DNA of 32,054 bases from assembly GCA_051646105.1 (NCBI GenBank), contig JBOFCO010000172.1, forward strand, positions 1-32,054. The letters are read 5' to 3'. The number at the start of each line of letters is the position of its first letter. Positions within the stretch are counted from its first letter, which is position 1. The stretch is from JBOFCO01 sp051646105. Lineage in GTDB: Bacteria; Pseudomonadota; Alphaproteobacteria; Rhodobacterales; Rhodobacteraceae. A program made the translations under genes and the position numbers. The notes under the pieces were generated by a model. That model saw only the letters and a program-made list of their open reading frames with translations, did no database searches and was not told the origin of the DNA. Below are positions 1 through 8,229 of this stretch, one piece after another.

Positions 1-1246
1 CGTAGTAGCGGCCCATGACCCCTTGAAGTTCCGGGAATTCACCGACCATGCTCGACCGCAAATCCAGCTTCGCCAGCCGCGCGGCACGCTCCGCTTGATC
101 CGGGTCCGCGCCCACGCTTGGCGCAATCTCCTTCGCCAAGGCGGCAATCCGTTCGATCCGCTCCGCCTGCGACCCCAGCTTGTTGTGGAAGGTGACGGCT
201 TTCAACCCTTCGGCCCAGTCACCCATGCCCGCCTTCGCCACGCGCAGGTCGTTTTCCCAGAAGAATTTCGCATCCGACAGCCGTGCCGCCAGCACCTTGC
301 CGTTGCCTTCCAGCACGGTGGCGCCGTGATCCGCGGTTTCGCGGTTGGCGACGGTCACGAATTTCTCGATCCGTCCGGTCTTCGGGTTCTTCACCGAAAA
401 GAATTTCTGATGTTCCCGCATCGAGGTTTGCAGAACCTCCGGCGGCAGGGTCAGGAAATCGGCCCCGATGCCGCCCATCAGCACCACCGGCCATTCGACC
501 AGACCGGCGACCTCTGCCAGCAGGGCCTTGTCCTCCACCACCTCCAAACCTTGGGCAAAGGCGGCATTGGTGGCATCGGCCCAGATATGCGCGGCGCGTT
601 CTTCGGCATCCAGCACCACGAAGGCGCGCTTCAGCTTTGCCGCGTAATCATCGAAAGAGGTTACCGAAAACGCCTCCGGGTCCATGAAGCGGTGGCCGCG
701 CGTGCTGTTGCCCGCCGCGATTCCGTCCACCGTCAGCGGCACCACGCTTGCACCCGCCTCATCGGTCAGGATGCACAGGATCGAATGCAGCGGCCGTACC
801 CAGCGCAAGCTGCCCGTCCCCCAGCGCATCGACTTCGGCCAGGGGAAGTTGCGGATCGTTGCTTCCAGAACCTCTGCCACAATCTCTGCCGCCGCGCGCC
901 CCGGTTTTTCAATCACCGCGAACAGCACCTGCCCCGCCTTGCCCATGTCGCGGGTTTCAAGCTGGTCGCGCGTCAGGCCGGTAGAACGCAGGAACCCGTC
1001 CACCGCCTGCGCGGGGGCATCGGCGCGCGGGCCTTTGCGTTCCTCGCGCACGGCGTGGCTTTCCGCCGTCAACCCCTCTACCGACAGCGCAAGGCGGCGT
1101 GGCGTGGAAAACGCCCCGGCGCTGGCATAGGTCAGCCCGGCCTCCACCAGCCCGTCTGTGACAAGTTTGCGCAGGTCTTCGCGGGCCCGCGCCTGCATCC
1201 GTGCCGGGATTTCCTCGGAAAACAGTTCGATCAGCAGGTCGGGCAT
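1..1246 (-). CDS. glyS: Glycyl-tRNA synthetase beta subunit, N-terminal part (cut by window edge)
   Basis: Beta subunit of the bacterial alpha2beta2 glycyl-tRNA synthetase, a cytoplasmic enzyme that charges tRNA-Gly; the beta chain mainly binds tRNA. The minus-strand frame is open from ATG 1246 to the left edge, giving about 415 N-terminal residues of a protein that is usually about 690-750 long, so the C-terminal part lies outside. The N-terminus MPDLLIELFSEEIPARM is the classic start of this family, followed by family-typical stretches such as FSTPRRLAL, NFPWPKSMRWG and MREHQKFFSV. It is the last gene of glyQ - small membrane gene - glyS; its ATG lies 2 bp after the stop of the small gene, so co-transcription is very likely. 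The opposite strand has a long open frame (23-1306), which is a codon-bias shadow. Confidence 0.97.
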   Translation of the reverse strand, partial: MPDLLIELFSEEIPARMQARAREDLRKLVTDGLVEAGLTYASAGAFSTPRRLALSVEGLTAESHAVREERKGPRADAPAQAVDGFLRSTGLTRDQLETRDMGKAGQVLFAVIEKPGRAAAEIVAEVLEATIRNFPWPKSMRWGTGSLRWVRPLHSILCILTDEAGASVVPLTVDGIAAGNSTRGHRFMDPEAFSVTSFDDYAAKLKRAFVVLDAEERAAHIWADATNAAFAQGLEVVEDKALLAEVAGLVEWPVVLMGGIGADFLTLPPEVLQTSMREHQKFFSVKNPKTGRIEKFVTVANRETADHGATVLEGNGKVLAARLSDAKFFWENDLRVAKAGMGDWAEGLKAVTFHNKLGSQAERIERIAALAKEIAPSVGADPDQAERAARLAKLDLRSSMVGEFPELQGVMGRYY

Positions 1247-1248
1247 GG

Positions 1249-1722
1249 CTATTTTTCCAAAGATGCGTTCGGCTGGTGCCAGGCAAAGGCGCGGCCATCG
1301 GGATAGACGGCGACGACGCGGTCAAAGCCGGGGTGAATATCCGGGACAGAGAGGAAGCCCATCGCCTCGCCGCTTTCCATTGCGGCACCAATGGCTTGCG
1401 CATCGAAGCAATCGAACCATGACGGGGCGACGCGCGGTTCCGGCTTTTCGACCAGCGTGTAGGTTTCGGTCAGCAGCGCCTGCGACAGGGGCGTGGTGAA
1501 ACAGGCGCGGAACCGCAGGGGCGAACTGTCGGCATCGATGCCGGTGATCCCTTCGACCGGGATCGGTTCGGGCTTGCCACCGATCAGCGGAACCAGGGTG
1601 ATTTCCTGCCCTTTCTGAAAGGCGACCGGCGTGTAATAGGCATAGACCTGCGTCCAGTAGAGCAGGACACCGGCGACAACCGCGCTGATCACAATGGCAC
1701 CTGCGGCGATCTTGCCATTCAC
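1249..1722 (-). CDS. Small membrane-anchored protein of unknown function between glyQ and glyS (possibly DUF6446)
   Basis: 157-residue protein. It starts with GTG at 1722, inside the last codons of glyQ (the stop TGA and the GTG share the four bases GTGA), which points to translational coupling. The upstream in-frame ATG at 1881 would overlap glyQ deeply and is unlikely. Residues about 5-22 (AAGAIVISAVVAGVLLYW) form a single membrane segment, followed by a soluble domain of about 130 residues, probably periplasmic. That domain holds two cysteines (FRACFTTP and WFDCFDAQ) and ends in NASLEK. From memory, a gene at this place in Rhodobacterales is annotated as DUF6446, but I cannot confirm the family. 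It has no resemblance to tRNA synthetases; the link with glycine charging is positional only. Confidence 0.85.
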   Translation of the reverse strand: MNGKIAAGAIVISAVVAGVLLYWTQVYAYYTPVAFQKGQEITLVPLIGGKPEPIPVEGITGIDADSSPLRFRACFTTPLSQALLTETYTLVEKPEPRVAPSWFDCFDAQAIGAAMESGEAMGFLSVPDIHPGFDRVVAVYPDGRAFAWHQPNASLEK

Positions 1723-2657
1723 GCTGCCACCCCTGCATTGCCGCCCGCTTCGGTGGTGACGAAGGCATCGGCGCAGCGTTTGGCCAGCGCGCGGACACGG
1801 CCGATGTAGGCCTGCCGTTCGGTGACGGAAATCACGCCGCGCGCATCCAGCAGGTTGAACAGGTGGCTGGCCTTGATGCACTGGTCATAGGCCGGATGCG
1901 CCATGACGATGTTGCGCCCGGCCTTGTCGGGCTGCGACGCGGTCAGGATGCGGTCGCATTCGGCCTCGGCGTCCTTGAAATGCTGGAACAGCATTTCCGT
2001 GTCGGCCTGATCGAAGTTCCAGCGCGAATATTCCTGTTCGGTCTGCCGGAAGATGTCGCCGTAGGTCAGCGGGATGGGGCTGCCGGGATCGTTGAACGGC
2101 ATGTCCATGACATGAGAAACCCCAAGCACATACATCGCCAGTCGTTCCAGACCATAGGTCAGCTCCCCCGAAACCGGGTGGCAATCATGGCCACCGACCT
2201 GCTGGAAATAGGTGAACTGGCTGACTTCCATGCCGTCGCACCAGACTTCCCAGCCCAGACCCCAGGCCCCCAGCGTCGGGCTTTCCCAGTCATCTTCCAC
2301 AAAGCGGATGTCATGCAGACTGGCGTCGATGCCAATGGCTTGCAGGCTGCCCAGATACAGATCCTGCAAGTCCGGCGGAGATGGCTTTATCAGCACCTGA
2401 TACTGGTAATAGTGCTGCAAACGGTTCGGGTTTTCGCCATAGCGCCCGTCTGTCGGCCTGCGCGACGGCTGCACATAGGCCGCCGCCCAGGACCGGGTGC
2501 CAAGCGCGCGCAGCGTCGTCGCCGGGTGAAAGGTGCCTGCGCCCACTTCCATGTCATAGGGTTGCAGGATCGCGCAGCCCTTGGCCGCCCAGTAATTCTG
2601 CAATCTCAGGATGATTTCCTGAAAGGAACGGGGCGGCTGTGCGGCGGGGGCGGTCAT
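1719..2657 (-). CDS. glyQ: Glycyl-tRNA synthetase alpha subunit
   Basis: Catalytic alpha subunit of the heterotetrameric glycyl-tRNA synthetase; it makes glycyl-adenylate and works with GlyS. It is 312 residues, the normal length. Recognisable family stretches are IILRLQNYWAAKGCAILQPYD near the N-terminus, EVGAGTFHPATTLRALG, YVQPSRRPTDGRYGENPNRLQ, and later LGWEVWCDGMEVSQFTYFQQ and LTYGLERLAMY. I chose ATG 2657 (MTAPAAQPP), with a GAGG about 8 bases upstream; an in-frame start at 2690 adds 11 non-conserved residues. It is the first gene of the glyQ - small gene - glyS operon and is divergent from the gene at 2819, so the operon promoter should lie in the 2658-2818 gap. Confidence 0.97.
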   Translation of the reverse strand: MTAPAAQPPRSFQEIILRLQNYWAAKGCAILQPYDMEVGAGTFHPATTLRALGTRSWAAAYVQPSRRPTDGRYGENPNRLQHYYQYQVLIKPSPPDLQDLYLGSLQAIGIDASLHDIRFVEDDWESPTLGAWGLGWEVWCDGMEVSQFTYFQQVGGHDCHPVSGELTYGLERLAMYVLGVSHVMDMPFNDPGSPIPLTYGDIFRQTEQEYSRWNFDQADTEMLFQHFKDAEAECDRILTASQPDKAGRNIVMAHPAYDQCIKASHLFNLLDARGVISVTERQAYIGRVRALAKRCADAFVTTEAGGNAGVAA

Positions 2658-2818
2658 GTTCGGCCTCGGGTCTTGGAACCGCGTTCTCAATAGGCAACAG
2701 GCGGGGGGTGGTCAATCGGCGCTGCGGGATTATTGACGTGCAGCCGCCGCCGGCTCTGCTAGGGTCATCGGCGGATTCGCGCCTGATTGTGGCGCGCGGG
2801 GAATACAGTCTGGATACG

Positions 2819-4573
2819 ATGCCCATGAAATCGATTTTCGGTTGCTTCGTCACGGTTTCGGCGGTGATGACGGCCACCACGCTTTATGCCCAACAACCGC
2901 AGGTCTGGGTGCAGGTCGAGGCCGTCCCCACCCTGCGCGAGGCACAGGACCGCGCCCGTGACTATGGCCGTGATTTTGCAAACATCACCGCATTCGCCAC
3001 CGATACCGGCTGGTATGCGCTGGCACTGGGCCCTTTCGACGATACCGAAGCGTCCGAAACCGCCTCGCGCCTGCGGCGGCTGGGGCTGATCCCGCGCGAC
3101 AGCTATGTGTCGGACGGTGGCAGCTACGGTCGGCGTGTCTGGCCCGCAGGGATTGCGGCGGCGGGGACTGATGGGGGGGCGGAACCGTCTGCAAATGTCG
3201 CAACCGCAGAACCTGCGCCTGTCGTTGATGAACCCGTGCCAGACGAAAGCCGGGCAGAGGCCCGCCGTTCCGAAGCACTTCTGGAAGCTGACGCCCGCCA
3301 TGAACTGCAATCGGCGCTGAAGTGGGAAGGTTTTTACGACGCAAAAATCGATGGCTCCTTCGGGCCGGGAACGCGCAATGCCATGGCCGCCTGGCAGAAC
3401 GCGGCGGGGGTCGATGTTACAGGTATCCTGACAACCCGCCAGCGCGCGACATTGCTGGAAGGCTATCGCAAGGCACAGGCCACGGTGGGGCTTGCGCCGG
3501 TGCTGGACGCCAAGGCCGGGATCGCGATCGACCTGCCGCTGGCCATGGTCGAGTTTGACCGGTACGAGGCGCCGTTCGCCCATTTTCGCGCAAAGGATGG
3601 CAGCGGCGTGCAGGTGCTGCTGATCAGCCAGCGTGGCGATCAGGCGACGCTGTTCGGGCTTTACGACATCATGCAGACGCTGGAAATCGTGCCGCTGAAC
3701 GGGCCGCGCGAGCGCAATGCCAGCAGCTTCACCCTGGCCGGTGAAGATGACGAGCTGCTTTCCTTTACCCACGCCCGGCTTTCGGACGGATTTGTGAAGG
3801 GCTATACCCTTTTGTGGCCTGCGGCCGAAGACCGCCGGATGCAGCAGCATGTGCTGGACCAGATGGCAGCCACCTTTGTACCGGATACGGAAAACGCGCT
3901 GGATGCCAGCCTGTCGCCACCAAGTGCCGAGGATCGGGCGGGACTGCTTGCGGGATTGGAAGTGCGGCGGCCGGAAATCTCCCGATCCGGTTTCTATGTC
4001 GATGCGATCGGCAGCGTGCTGACAACTGCCGCCGTCTTGCAGGATTGCGGTCGGATCACGCTTGACGGTGTTCATGAGGCAGAACTTGCGCTTTCCGATG
4101 CTGCGCTTGGTCTTGCGGTGTTAAAGCCGCTGGCCCCGCTGGCCCCCGCTGCCCATGCCCGGTTCCAGACCACCCAGCCCCGGCTTGCGGCAGAGGTTGC
4201 CGTTGCCGGCTATTCTTATGAGGATGCGCTGGATGCGCCGGTGTTGACCTTTGGCACACTGGCCGACACGCGCGGGTTGCAGGGTGAAAAGACGCTTGCG
4301 CGGCTGGACATGACGACCCTGCCCGGCGACGTGGGTGGGGCAGTGTTTGATACATCAGGATCGGTCATCGGCGTGCTTGCACAGCAACCGTCCGGTGACC
4401 GCGTGCTGCCCGAAGAGGTCAGCTTTGCGGTTCGGGCCGATGCGGTTCTGCCGTTGCTGGATCGCGCAGGGATAAAAGCCGAACCCGTCGCCTCTGGGCA
4501 GGGCACACTTGCGGCAGAGGATCTGACACGGCTGGGCATGGACATTGCCGTCAAGGTATCCTGCTGGCGCTAG
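2819..4573 (+). CDS. Secreted SPOR / peptidoglycan-binding / trypsin-fold protein with degenerate catalytic triad
   Basis: 584-residue exported protein. Residues 1 to about 23 are a signal peptide ending in LYAQ (start ATG 2819; ATG 2825 is also possible). Residues about 25-105 look like a SPOR-type domain (WVQVEAVPTLREAQDRARDY...GWYALALGPF), which binds denuded septal glycan in known families. A PG_binding_1-like repeat lies around residues 165-215 (LKWEGFYDAKIDGSFGPGTR). The C-terminal part, about 385-570, has the outline of a trypsin-like S1/DegP domain, but the three catalytic positions appear lost. The His position in VLTTAAV is Ala405, the Asp position in ALGLAVL is Gly431, and the Ser position in GDVGG is Val505. 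So it is probably a pseudoprotease with a scaffold or sensor role in the cell envelope; that role is inference. It converges on trkH with 3 bp between the stops. Confidence 0.88.
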   Translation: MPMKSIFGCFVTVSAVMTATTLYAQQPQVWVQVEAVPTLREAQDRARDYGRDFANITAFATDTGWYALALGPFDDTEASETASRLRRLGLIPRDSYVSDGGSYGRRVWPAGIAAAGTDGGAEPSANVATAEPAPVVDEPVPDESRAEARRSEALLEADARHELQSALKWEGFYDAKIDGSFGPGTRNAMAAWQNAAGVDVTGILTTRQRATLLEGYRKAQATVGLAPVLDAKAGIAIDLPLAMVEFDRYEAPFAHFRAKDGSGVQVLLISQRGDQATLFGLYDIMQTLEIVPLNGPRERNASSFTLAGEDDELLSFTHARLSDGFVKGYTLLWPAAEDRRMQQHVLDQMAATFVPDTENALDASLSPPSAEDRAGLLAGLEVRRPEISRSGFYVDAIGSVLTTAAVLQDCGRITLDGVHEAELALSDAALGLAVLKPLAPLAPAAHARFQTTQPRLAAEVAVAGYSYEDALDAPVLTFGTLADTRGLQGEKTLARLDMTTLPGDVGGAVFDTSGSVIGVLAQQPSGDRVLPEEVSFAVRADAVLPLLDRAGIKAEPVASGQGTLAAEDLTRLGMDIAVKVSCWR

Positions 4574-4576
4574 GGG

Positions 4577-6025
4577 TCAGTCGCGCCAGAAACGGGGCAG
4601 GAACAGCACCAGCACCGACAGGATGCCAAGCCGTCCCAACATCATTGCGACAATCATCAGCCATTTCACAAAGGCGGGAAGGTCGACCATCGTTCCCGTC
4701 GCCTTGACGCCATCCCCGACCGAAACACCAATGTTGCCAATCGCTGTCCAGATGGAAAACAGCGCCGTTCCGAAATCGATCCCGGTCGACGTGGCCAGAA
4801 CGGTAAAGATGCCCATCGTGACGATGTAGGTGGCGAAAAAGGCCATGATCTGAAACAGCACATCCTCGTCCACCGCGCGCCCGGCATATCGGATCGCCAG
4901 CACTCGGTTTGGCGACAGGATGCGCCGGATAACGGCCAGAACCGCGCCAAACATGATCTGCACCCGGAACACGCCCAGACCCGCAGCGCTTGATCCGGTG
5001 CAGGCGCCGATGACACCGATGACAAAGACCACCAGCAGCGGGAATGCCCCCCAGTCAGGCAGGTAGGCGCTGGCATAGCCCGTGCTGGAAATCACCGCGA
5101 TGACGTTGAACAGCGTATTGCGCAGGATCGATTCAAACCCGGCATCCTCATGCCACAGCCGGTAGGCGACGATCAGCACAACCGCGACCAGAACATACCG
5201 CGTATAGGCCAGAATCTGGCTGTCCCGGAAAAACGCGGCGGGGCGGCCCGTTACCAGCTGAACGTAGCGCACATAGGGCAGGCTGGCCAGAAACATGAAC
5301 AGCGCGCCGACATATTCCGGCCCACCGGTAAAATCGAAGAACGAAGCATCCCGCGTGGAAAAGCCCCCTGTTGCGATGCTGGAAAGCCCGTGAACCACGG
5401 CGTCGAAGGCAGGGACGCCCACCATCGCATAGCCGATCATCGCTGCGACGGTCAGCGCCGCATAGACGGCAAGCAACGACATGGCAATGTCACGGGCGCG
5501 CGGCAACACCTTGCCCAAGGTATCGAAGCCTTCGGCACGAAAGAACTGCATCCCCCCGACCTTCATCACGGGCAGAAAGATCATGATGACGATGACGATC
5601 CCCAGCCCGCCCATCCAGTTGAGCATACCGCGCCAAAGCAGCACGCCGCGCGGCATTTCCCCCAGTTTCAGAAAGACCGATGCCCCGGTCGTGGTCAGCC
5701 CGGACATGGATTCGAAATAGGCGTCCGTAAAGCTGGCATGGGGCAGGCCAACGATGAACGGCACTGCACCGGCAAGCGGCACCACCGTCCAGGTAAGCGA
5801 TGTCAGCAGAAAGGACTGGCGCAGGGTGATCGACCTGCCAAGCGCATTGCGCGTGGAAAGCGCGAGTGTTGTGCCCACCAGCATCAGCGCGCAGCCAGAG
5901 GTGAGAAAGGCCTGCCAGTTGCGGTTGCCATCGGCCAGATCCAGCACCATGGGCAACAGCATCGTCGCCCCGACAAAGGCCACGAGCATGCCGATCACAT
6001 ATATCACGGGCCGCATGTCGAACAT
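4577..6025 (-). CDS. trkH: TrkH-family potassium uptake protein
   Basis: Membrane-embedded translocating subunit of a Trk-type K+ uptake system; it normally works with the cytoplasmic NAD-binding protein TrkA, which is not in this window. It has 482 residues, the usual length, with about ten or more hydrophobic segments. The four selectivity-filter loops are visible in order: SGLTTTGASVF, SSIATGGFSTRD, ISSTGYASAY and IGNIGVSVGDG, each with the conserved glycine. The C-terminus LGRLGILSVLVLFLPRFW is typical. Start ATG 6025; an alternative ATG lies three codons in, and I see no clear Shine-Dalgarno for either. The gap of 94 bp to metZ on the same strand leaves room for its own promoter. Confidence 0.95.
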   Translation of the reverse strand: MFDMRPVIYVIGMLVAFVGATMLLPMVLDLADGNRNWQAFLTSGCALMLVGTTLALSTRNALGRSITLRQSFLLTSLTWTVVPLAGAVPFIVGLPHASFTDAYFESMSGLTTTGASVFLKLGEMPRGVLLWRGMLNWMGGLGIVIVIMIFLPVMKVGGMQFFRAEGFDTLGKVLPRARDIAMSLLAVYAALTVAAMIGYAMVGVPAFDAVVHGLSSIATGGFSTRDASFFDFTGGPEYVGALFMFLASLPYVRYVQLVTGRPAAFFRDSQILAYTRYVLVAVVLIVAYRLWHEDAGFESILRNTLFNVIAVISSTGYASAYLPDWGAFPLLVVFVIGVIGACTGSSAAGLGVFRVQIMFGAVLAVIRRILSPNRVLAIRYAGRAVDEDVLFQIMAFFATYIVTMGIFTVLATSTGIDFGTALFSIWTAIGNIGVSVGDGVKATGTMVDLPAFVKWLMIVAMMLGRLGILSVLVLFLPRFWRD

Positions 6026-6119
6026 GGCCGCAACGCTTGTCCGGCTGGTTGCGCGAAGTCAAGCGCGGCCGTGCGGCCCCGCCGGAACGAGCATATGACA
6101 CACCAGCAGTCGGAGGTGG

Positions 6120-7301
6120 TCAGGCTACCTCCAGCCCCGCCAGAAGATCGGCAAGCAGATCATCCGCATCTTCCAGGCCGACCGATATCCGCACCAGACC
6201 AGGGGTGATGCCCAGCCTTGCCTTCTGGTCATCGGGCAGGCGCTGGTGCGTGGTGGTCGCCGGGTGGGTCACGATGCTTTTCGCATCGCCGAGGTTGTTG
6301 GAAATCAGGAATATCTCCAGCGCATTGAGGAAGCGGAAGCAGGCTTCCTTGCCGCCCTTCACCTCGATGGTCAGAACCGTGCCGCCCTTGTCCATCTGCG
6401 CGCGGGCAAGCGCTGCCTGCGGGTGGCTGTCCAGATGCGGATGGATGACGCGCGACAGTTTTGGATGGCCTTCCAGCGCCTTTGCGATCGTCAGCGCGGC
6501 GTCGGCCTGTGCACGACAGCGCAGGTCCAGCGTCTGCATCCCGTTCAGCATCACCCAGGCGTTGAACGGGCTGAGCGCCCCCCCGGTATGCTTCAGATAG
6601 GGTTCCAGCACCTTGCGGATATAGTCCTTCGTGCCGCAGACGACACCGCCCAGTGCCCTGCCCTGCCCGTCGATATGCTTGGTGGCCGAATAGACGATCA
6701 CGTCTGCCCCCTGCTCTACTGCGCGCGAAAAGACGGGTGTGGCAAAGACATTGTCGGCGATGACCAGGGCCCCGACCCTGTGCGCGATGTCCGAAACGGC
6801 ACGGATATCGATCACCTCCAGCGTGGGATTGGAAACGGTTTCAAAGAACACGGCCTTGGTGCCCGGTGTGACCGCGGCGCGCCACTGGTCCAGGTCAGTG
6901 CCATCAACGAAGGAAACCCTGACGCCATAGCGGGCAAGCACCTCTTCCAGAATATACAGGCACGACCCGAACAGCGCCCGCGACGACACGACGTGATCGC
7001 CTGCGCGCAGCATGCTGGTCAGCGCAGCAGAAACGGCGGCCATGCCGGATGCGGTGGCAAAGGCATCCTCGGTGCCCTCCAGCGCGGCGACCCGTTCCTC
7101 GAACATCCGGACAGTGGGATTGCCGTAGCGGGCATAGATGAATTCGTCATCCCCTGCTTTGACAAACCGCGCCTCGGCCGATTCCGCGCTGTCATAGGCA
7201 AAGCCCTGGGTCAGGAAGATCGCTTCCGACATCTCGCCGTATTGGCTGCGGCGGCTGCCGGTATGAACAAGCTTCGTGCGCGGTTTCCATCCGTTCGTCA
7301 T
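6120..7301 (-). CDS. metZ: O-succinylhomoserine sulfhydrylase
   Basis: PLP enzyme of the Cys/Met metabolism family that makes homocysteine directly from O-succinylhomoserine and sulfide in methionine synthesis. It has 393 residues, the normal length. Family marks are YARYGNPTVRMFEERVAALEG, the SGMAA loop, DNVFATPVF and SATKHIDGQGR, in which Lys208 should carry the PLP Schiff base. The C-terminal domain has SNNLGDAKSIVTHPATTTHQ, the substrate-side loop. Start ATG 7301 (MTNGWKPRTK) is set by GGAGGG 7 bases upstream; an in-frame ATG at 7319 would lie upstream of that ribosome-binding site. An SAM-II riboswitch and a terminator directly upstream support a methionine role over a generic cystathionine synthase. 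Confidence 0.96.
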   Translation of the reverse strand: MTNGWKPRTKLVHTGSRRSQYGEMSEAIFLTQGFAYDSAESAEARFVKAGDDEFIYARYGNPTVRMFEERVAALEGTEDAFATASGMAAVSAALTSMLRAGDHVVSSRALFGSCLYILEEVLARYGVRVSFVDGTDLDQWRAAVTPGTKAVFFETVSNPTLEVIDIRAVSDIAHRVGALVIADNVFATPVFSRAVEQGADVIVYSATKHIDGQGRALGGVVCGTKDYIRKVLEPYLKHTGGALSPFNAWVMLNGMQTLDLRCRAQADAALTIAKALEGHPKLSRVIHPHLDSHPQAALARAQMDKGGTVLTIEVKGGKEACFRFLNALEIFLISNNLGDAKSIVTHPATTTHQRLPDDQKARLGITPGLVRISVGLEDADDLLADLLAGLEVA

Positions 7302-7320
7302 CGCGGGCCCTCCGGCCAAT

Positions 7321-7350
7321 AAAAAACCCCGAAACCAAAGGCTCCGGGGG
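7321..7350 (-). terminator. Intrinsic terminator between SAM-II aptamer and metZ
   Basis: Read on the minus strand: CCCCGGAGCC, a TTT loop, GGTTTCGGGG, then six T. The ten stem positions all pair if three G-U pairs are allowed. The T-run ends 19 bases before the metZ ATG, and the GGAGGG ribosome-binding site lies between. Its position just after the SAM-II aptamer suggests transcriptional attenuation when SAM is high. Confidence 0.8.
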
Positions 7351-7360
7351 TAAACCCTTC

Positions 7361-7414
7361 ACCTCTTTAGCGGCTTGTTTAACGTGGCCCGCAATCCGGT
7401 AACAAAGCGCCACG
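7361..7414 (-). promoter_or_regulatory. SAM-II riboswitch (metA motif) controlling metZ
   Basis: On the minus strand the sequence shows the SAM-II pattern: CGTGGCGCTTTG, a short CCGG-containing stretch with ATTGC, GGGCCACGTTAAACAAG closing the first stem (CGTGG with CCACG), then CCGCTAAAGAGG. The A-rich loop followed by GCTAAA and the pseudoknot-forming purine stretch are the known hallmarks of this S-adenosylmethionine aptamer of alphaproteobacteria, typically placed before metA, metZ or metC. The 5' end of the aptamer coincides with the start site predicted from the promoter at 7421-7449. Confidence 0.88.
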
Positions 7415-7420
7415 ACATTT

Positions 7421-7449
7421 CGATTACTCCCGCGGCGGGCTGCGGTCAA
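7421..7449 (-). promoter_or_regulatory. Predicted sigma-70-type promoter of metZ
   Basis: Minus strand -35 TTGACC (7449-7444), 17-bp spacer, -10 TAATCG (7426-7421). Transcription would start near 7414, exactly at the 5' end of the riboswitch aptamer, which supports the call. Confidence 0.55.
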
Positions 7450-7524
7450 CCGGCGAAAAGCTACCCTGGCCTTGCCACCCGCCCGAAAACGATCATCATG
7501 ACCGTTCAGTCATAAGGAATTGCC

Positions 7525-8226
7525 ATGCCTGCCCCGATAGACCTGTATTTCTGGCCCACGCCGAATGGCTGGAAGATCAGTATTGCCCTGGAAGAAATGG
7601 GCCTGCCCTACATCATCCACCCGGTCAACATCGGGGCTGGCGATCAGTTCAGGCCGGAATTTCTGGCCATTTCGCCCAACAACCGGATGCCAGCGATCAC
7701 CGATCCCGACGGGCCGGACGGAAAACCTGTGTCGATCTTTGAATCGGGGGCGATCTTGCAGTATCTGGCCCGCAAGACGGGCACTTTCTACGGAAAGACC
7801 GAACGGGACCGCATCGCCGTCGACCAGTGGCTGATGTGGCAGATGGGCGGTGTAGGACCGATGGCCGGACAGGCTCATCATTTCCTGAAATATGCCCCGG
7901 CGATGGACCCGCCGCAGGTGCTGCCCTATGCGCAGGACCGCTACCGGAGGGAGGTCGGTCGGCTTTACGGTGTGCTGGATCGCCAGCTTGAACGGCATGG
8001 ATTCGCGGCGGGGGATTTCTGTTCCATCGCCGATTTCGCAATCTGGCCCTGGGCGCAGAACTGGCGGGGCCAGCAGCAGGTGCTTGAGGACAAGCCGCAT
8101 TTTTCCCGCTGGCTGGATGCAATGGCCGCGCGCCCCGGCGTTGTTGCCGGGCGGGCTGTCGGCGCCGAGTTTCGCAGCGATCTTACCCAGGACAAGAAAT
8201 CGATGGAAACGCTGTTCAAACGGTGA
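7525..8226 (+). CDS. Glutathione S-transferase, nu-class / YfcG-like
   Basis: 233-residue cytosolic glutathione S-transferase-fold protein. The N-terminal thioredoxin-like domain (about 1-85) has WPTPNGWKISIALEEMGLPY, ISPNNRMPAITDPDGPDG and the glutathione gamma-glutamyl site IFESGAIL. The helical C-terminal domain (about 90-210) has DQWLMWQMGGVGPMAGQAHHF and SIADFAIWPW. TPNGWK with ISPNNR is typical of the nu-class proteins YfcG and YghU, which act as disulfide reductases or peroxide-reducing enzymes; substrate is unknown here. Start ATG 7525 follows AAGGA at good spacing. The stop is 3 bp from that of yciB, which runs in the opposite direction. Confidence 0.94.
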   Translation: MPAPIDLYFWPTPNGWKISIALEEMGLPYIIHPVNIGAGDQFRPEFLAISPNNRMPAITDPDGPDGKPVSIFESGAILQYLARKTGTFYGKTERDRIAVDQWLMWQMGGVGPMAGQAHHFLKYAPAMDPPQVLPYAQDRYRREVGRLYGVLDRQLERHGFAAGDFCSIADFAIWPWAQNWRGQQQVLEDKPHFSRWLDAMAARPGVVAGRAVGAEFRSDLTQDKKSMETLFKR

Positions 8227-8229
8227 GGG

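Noticed and set aside
23..1306. Long plus-strand open frame opposite glyS
   Set aside because: Composition is rich in Arg, His and Gln as expected for the antisense of a GC-rich gene; glyS on the other strand is a clear family match.
5150..6208. Long plus-strand open frame opposite trkH
   Set aside because: His- and Gln-rich antisense shadow; all potassium-channel filter motifs are in the minus-strand gene.
6246..7322. Long plus-strand open frame opposite metZ
   Set aside because: Antisense shadow of a well-recognised PLP enzyme gene.
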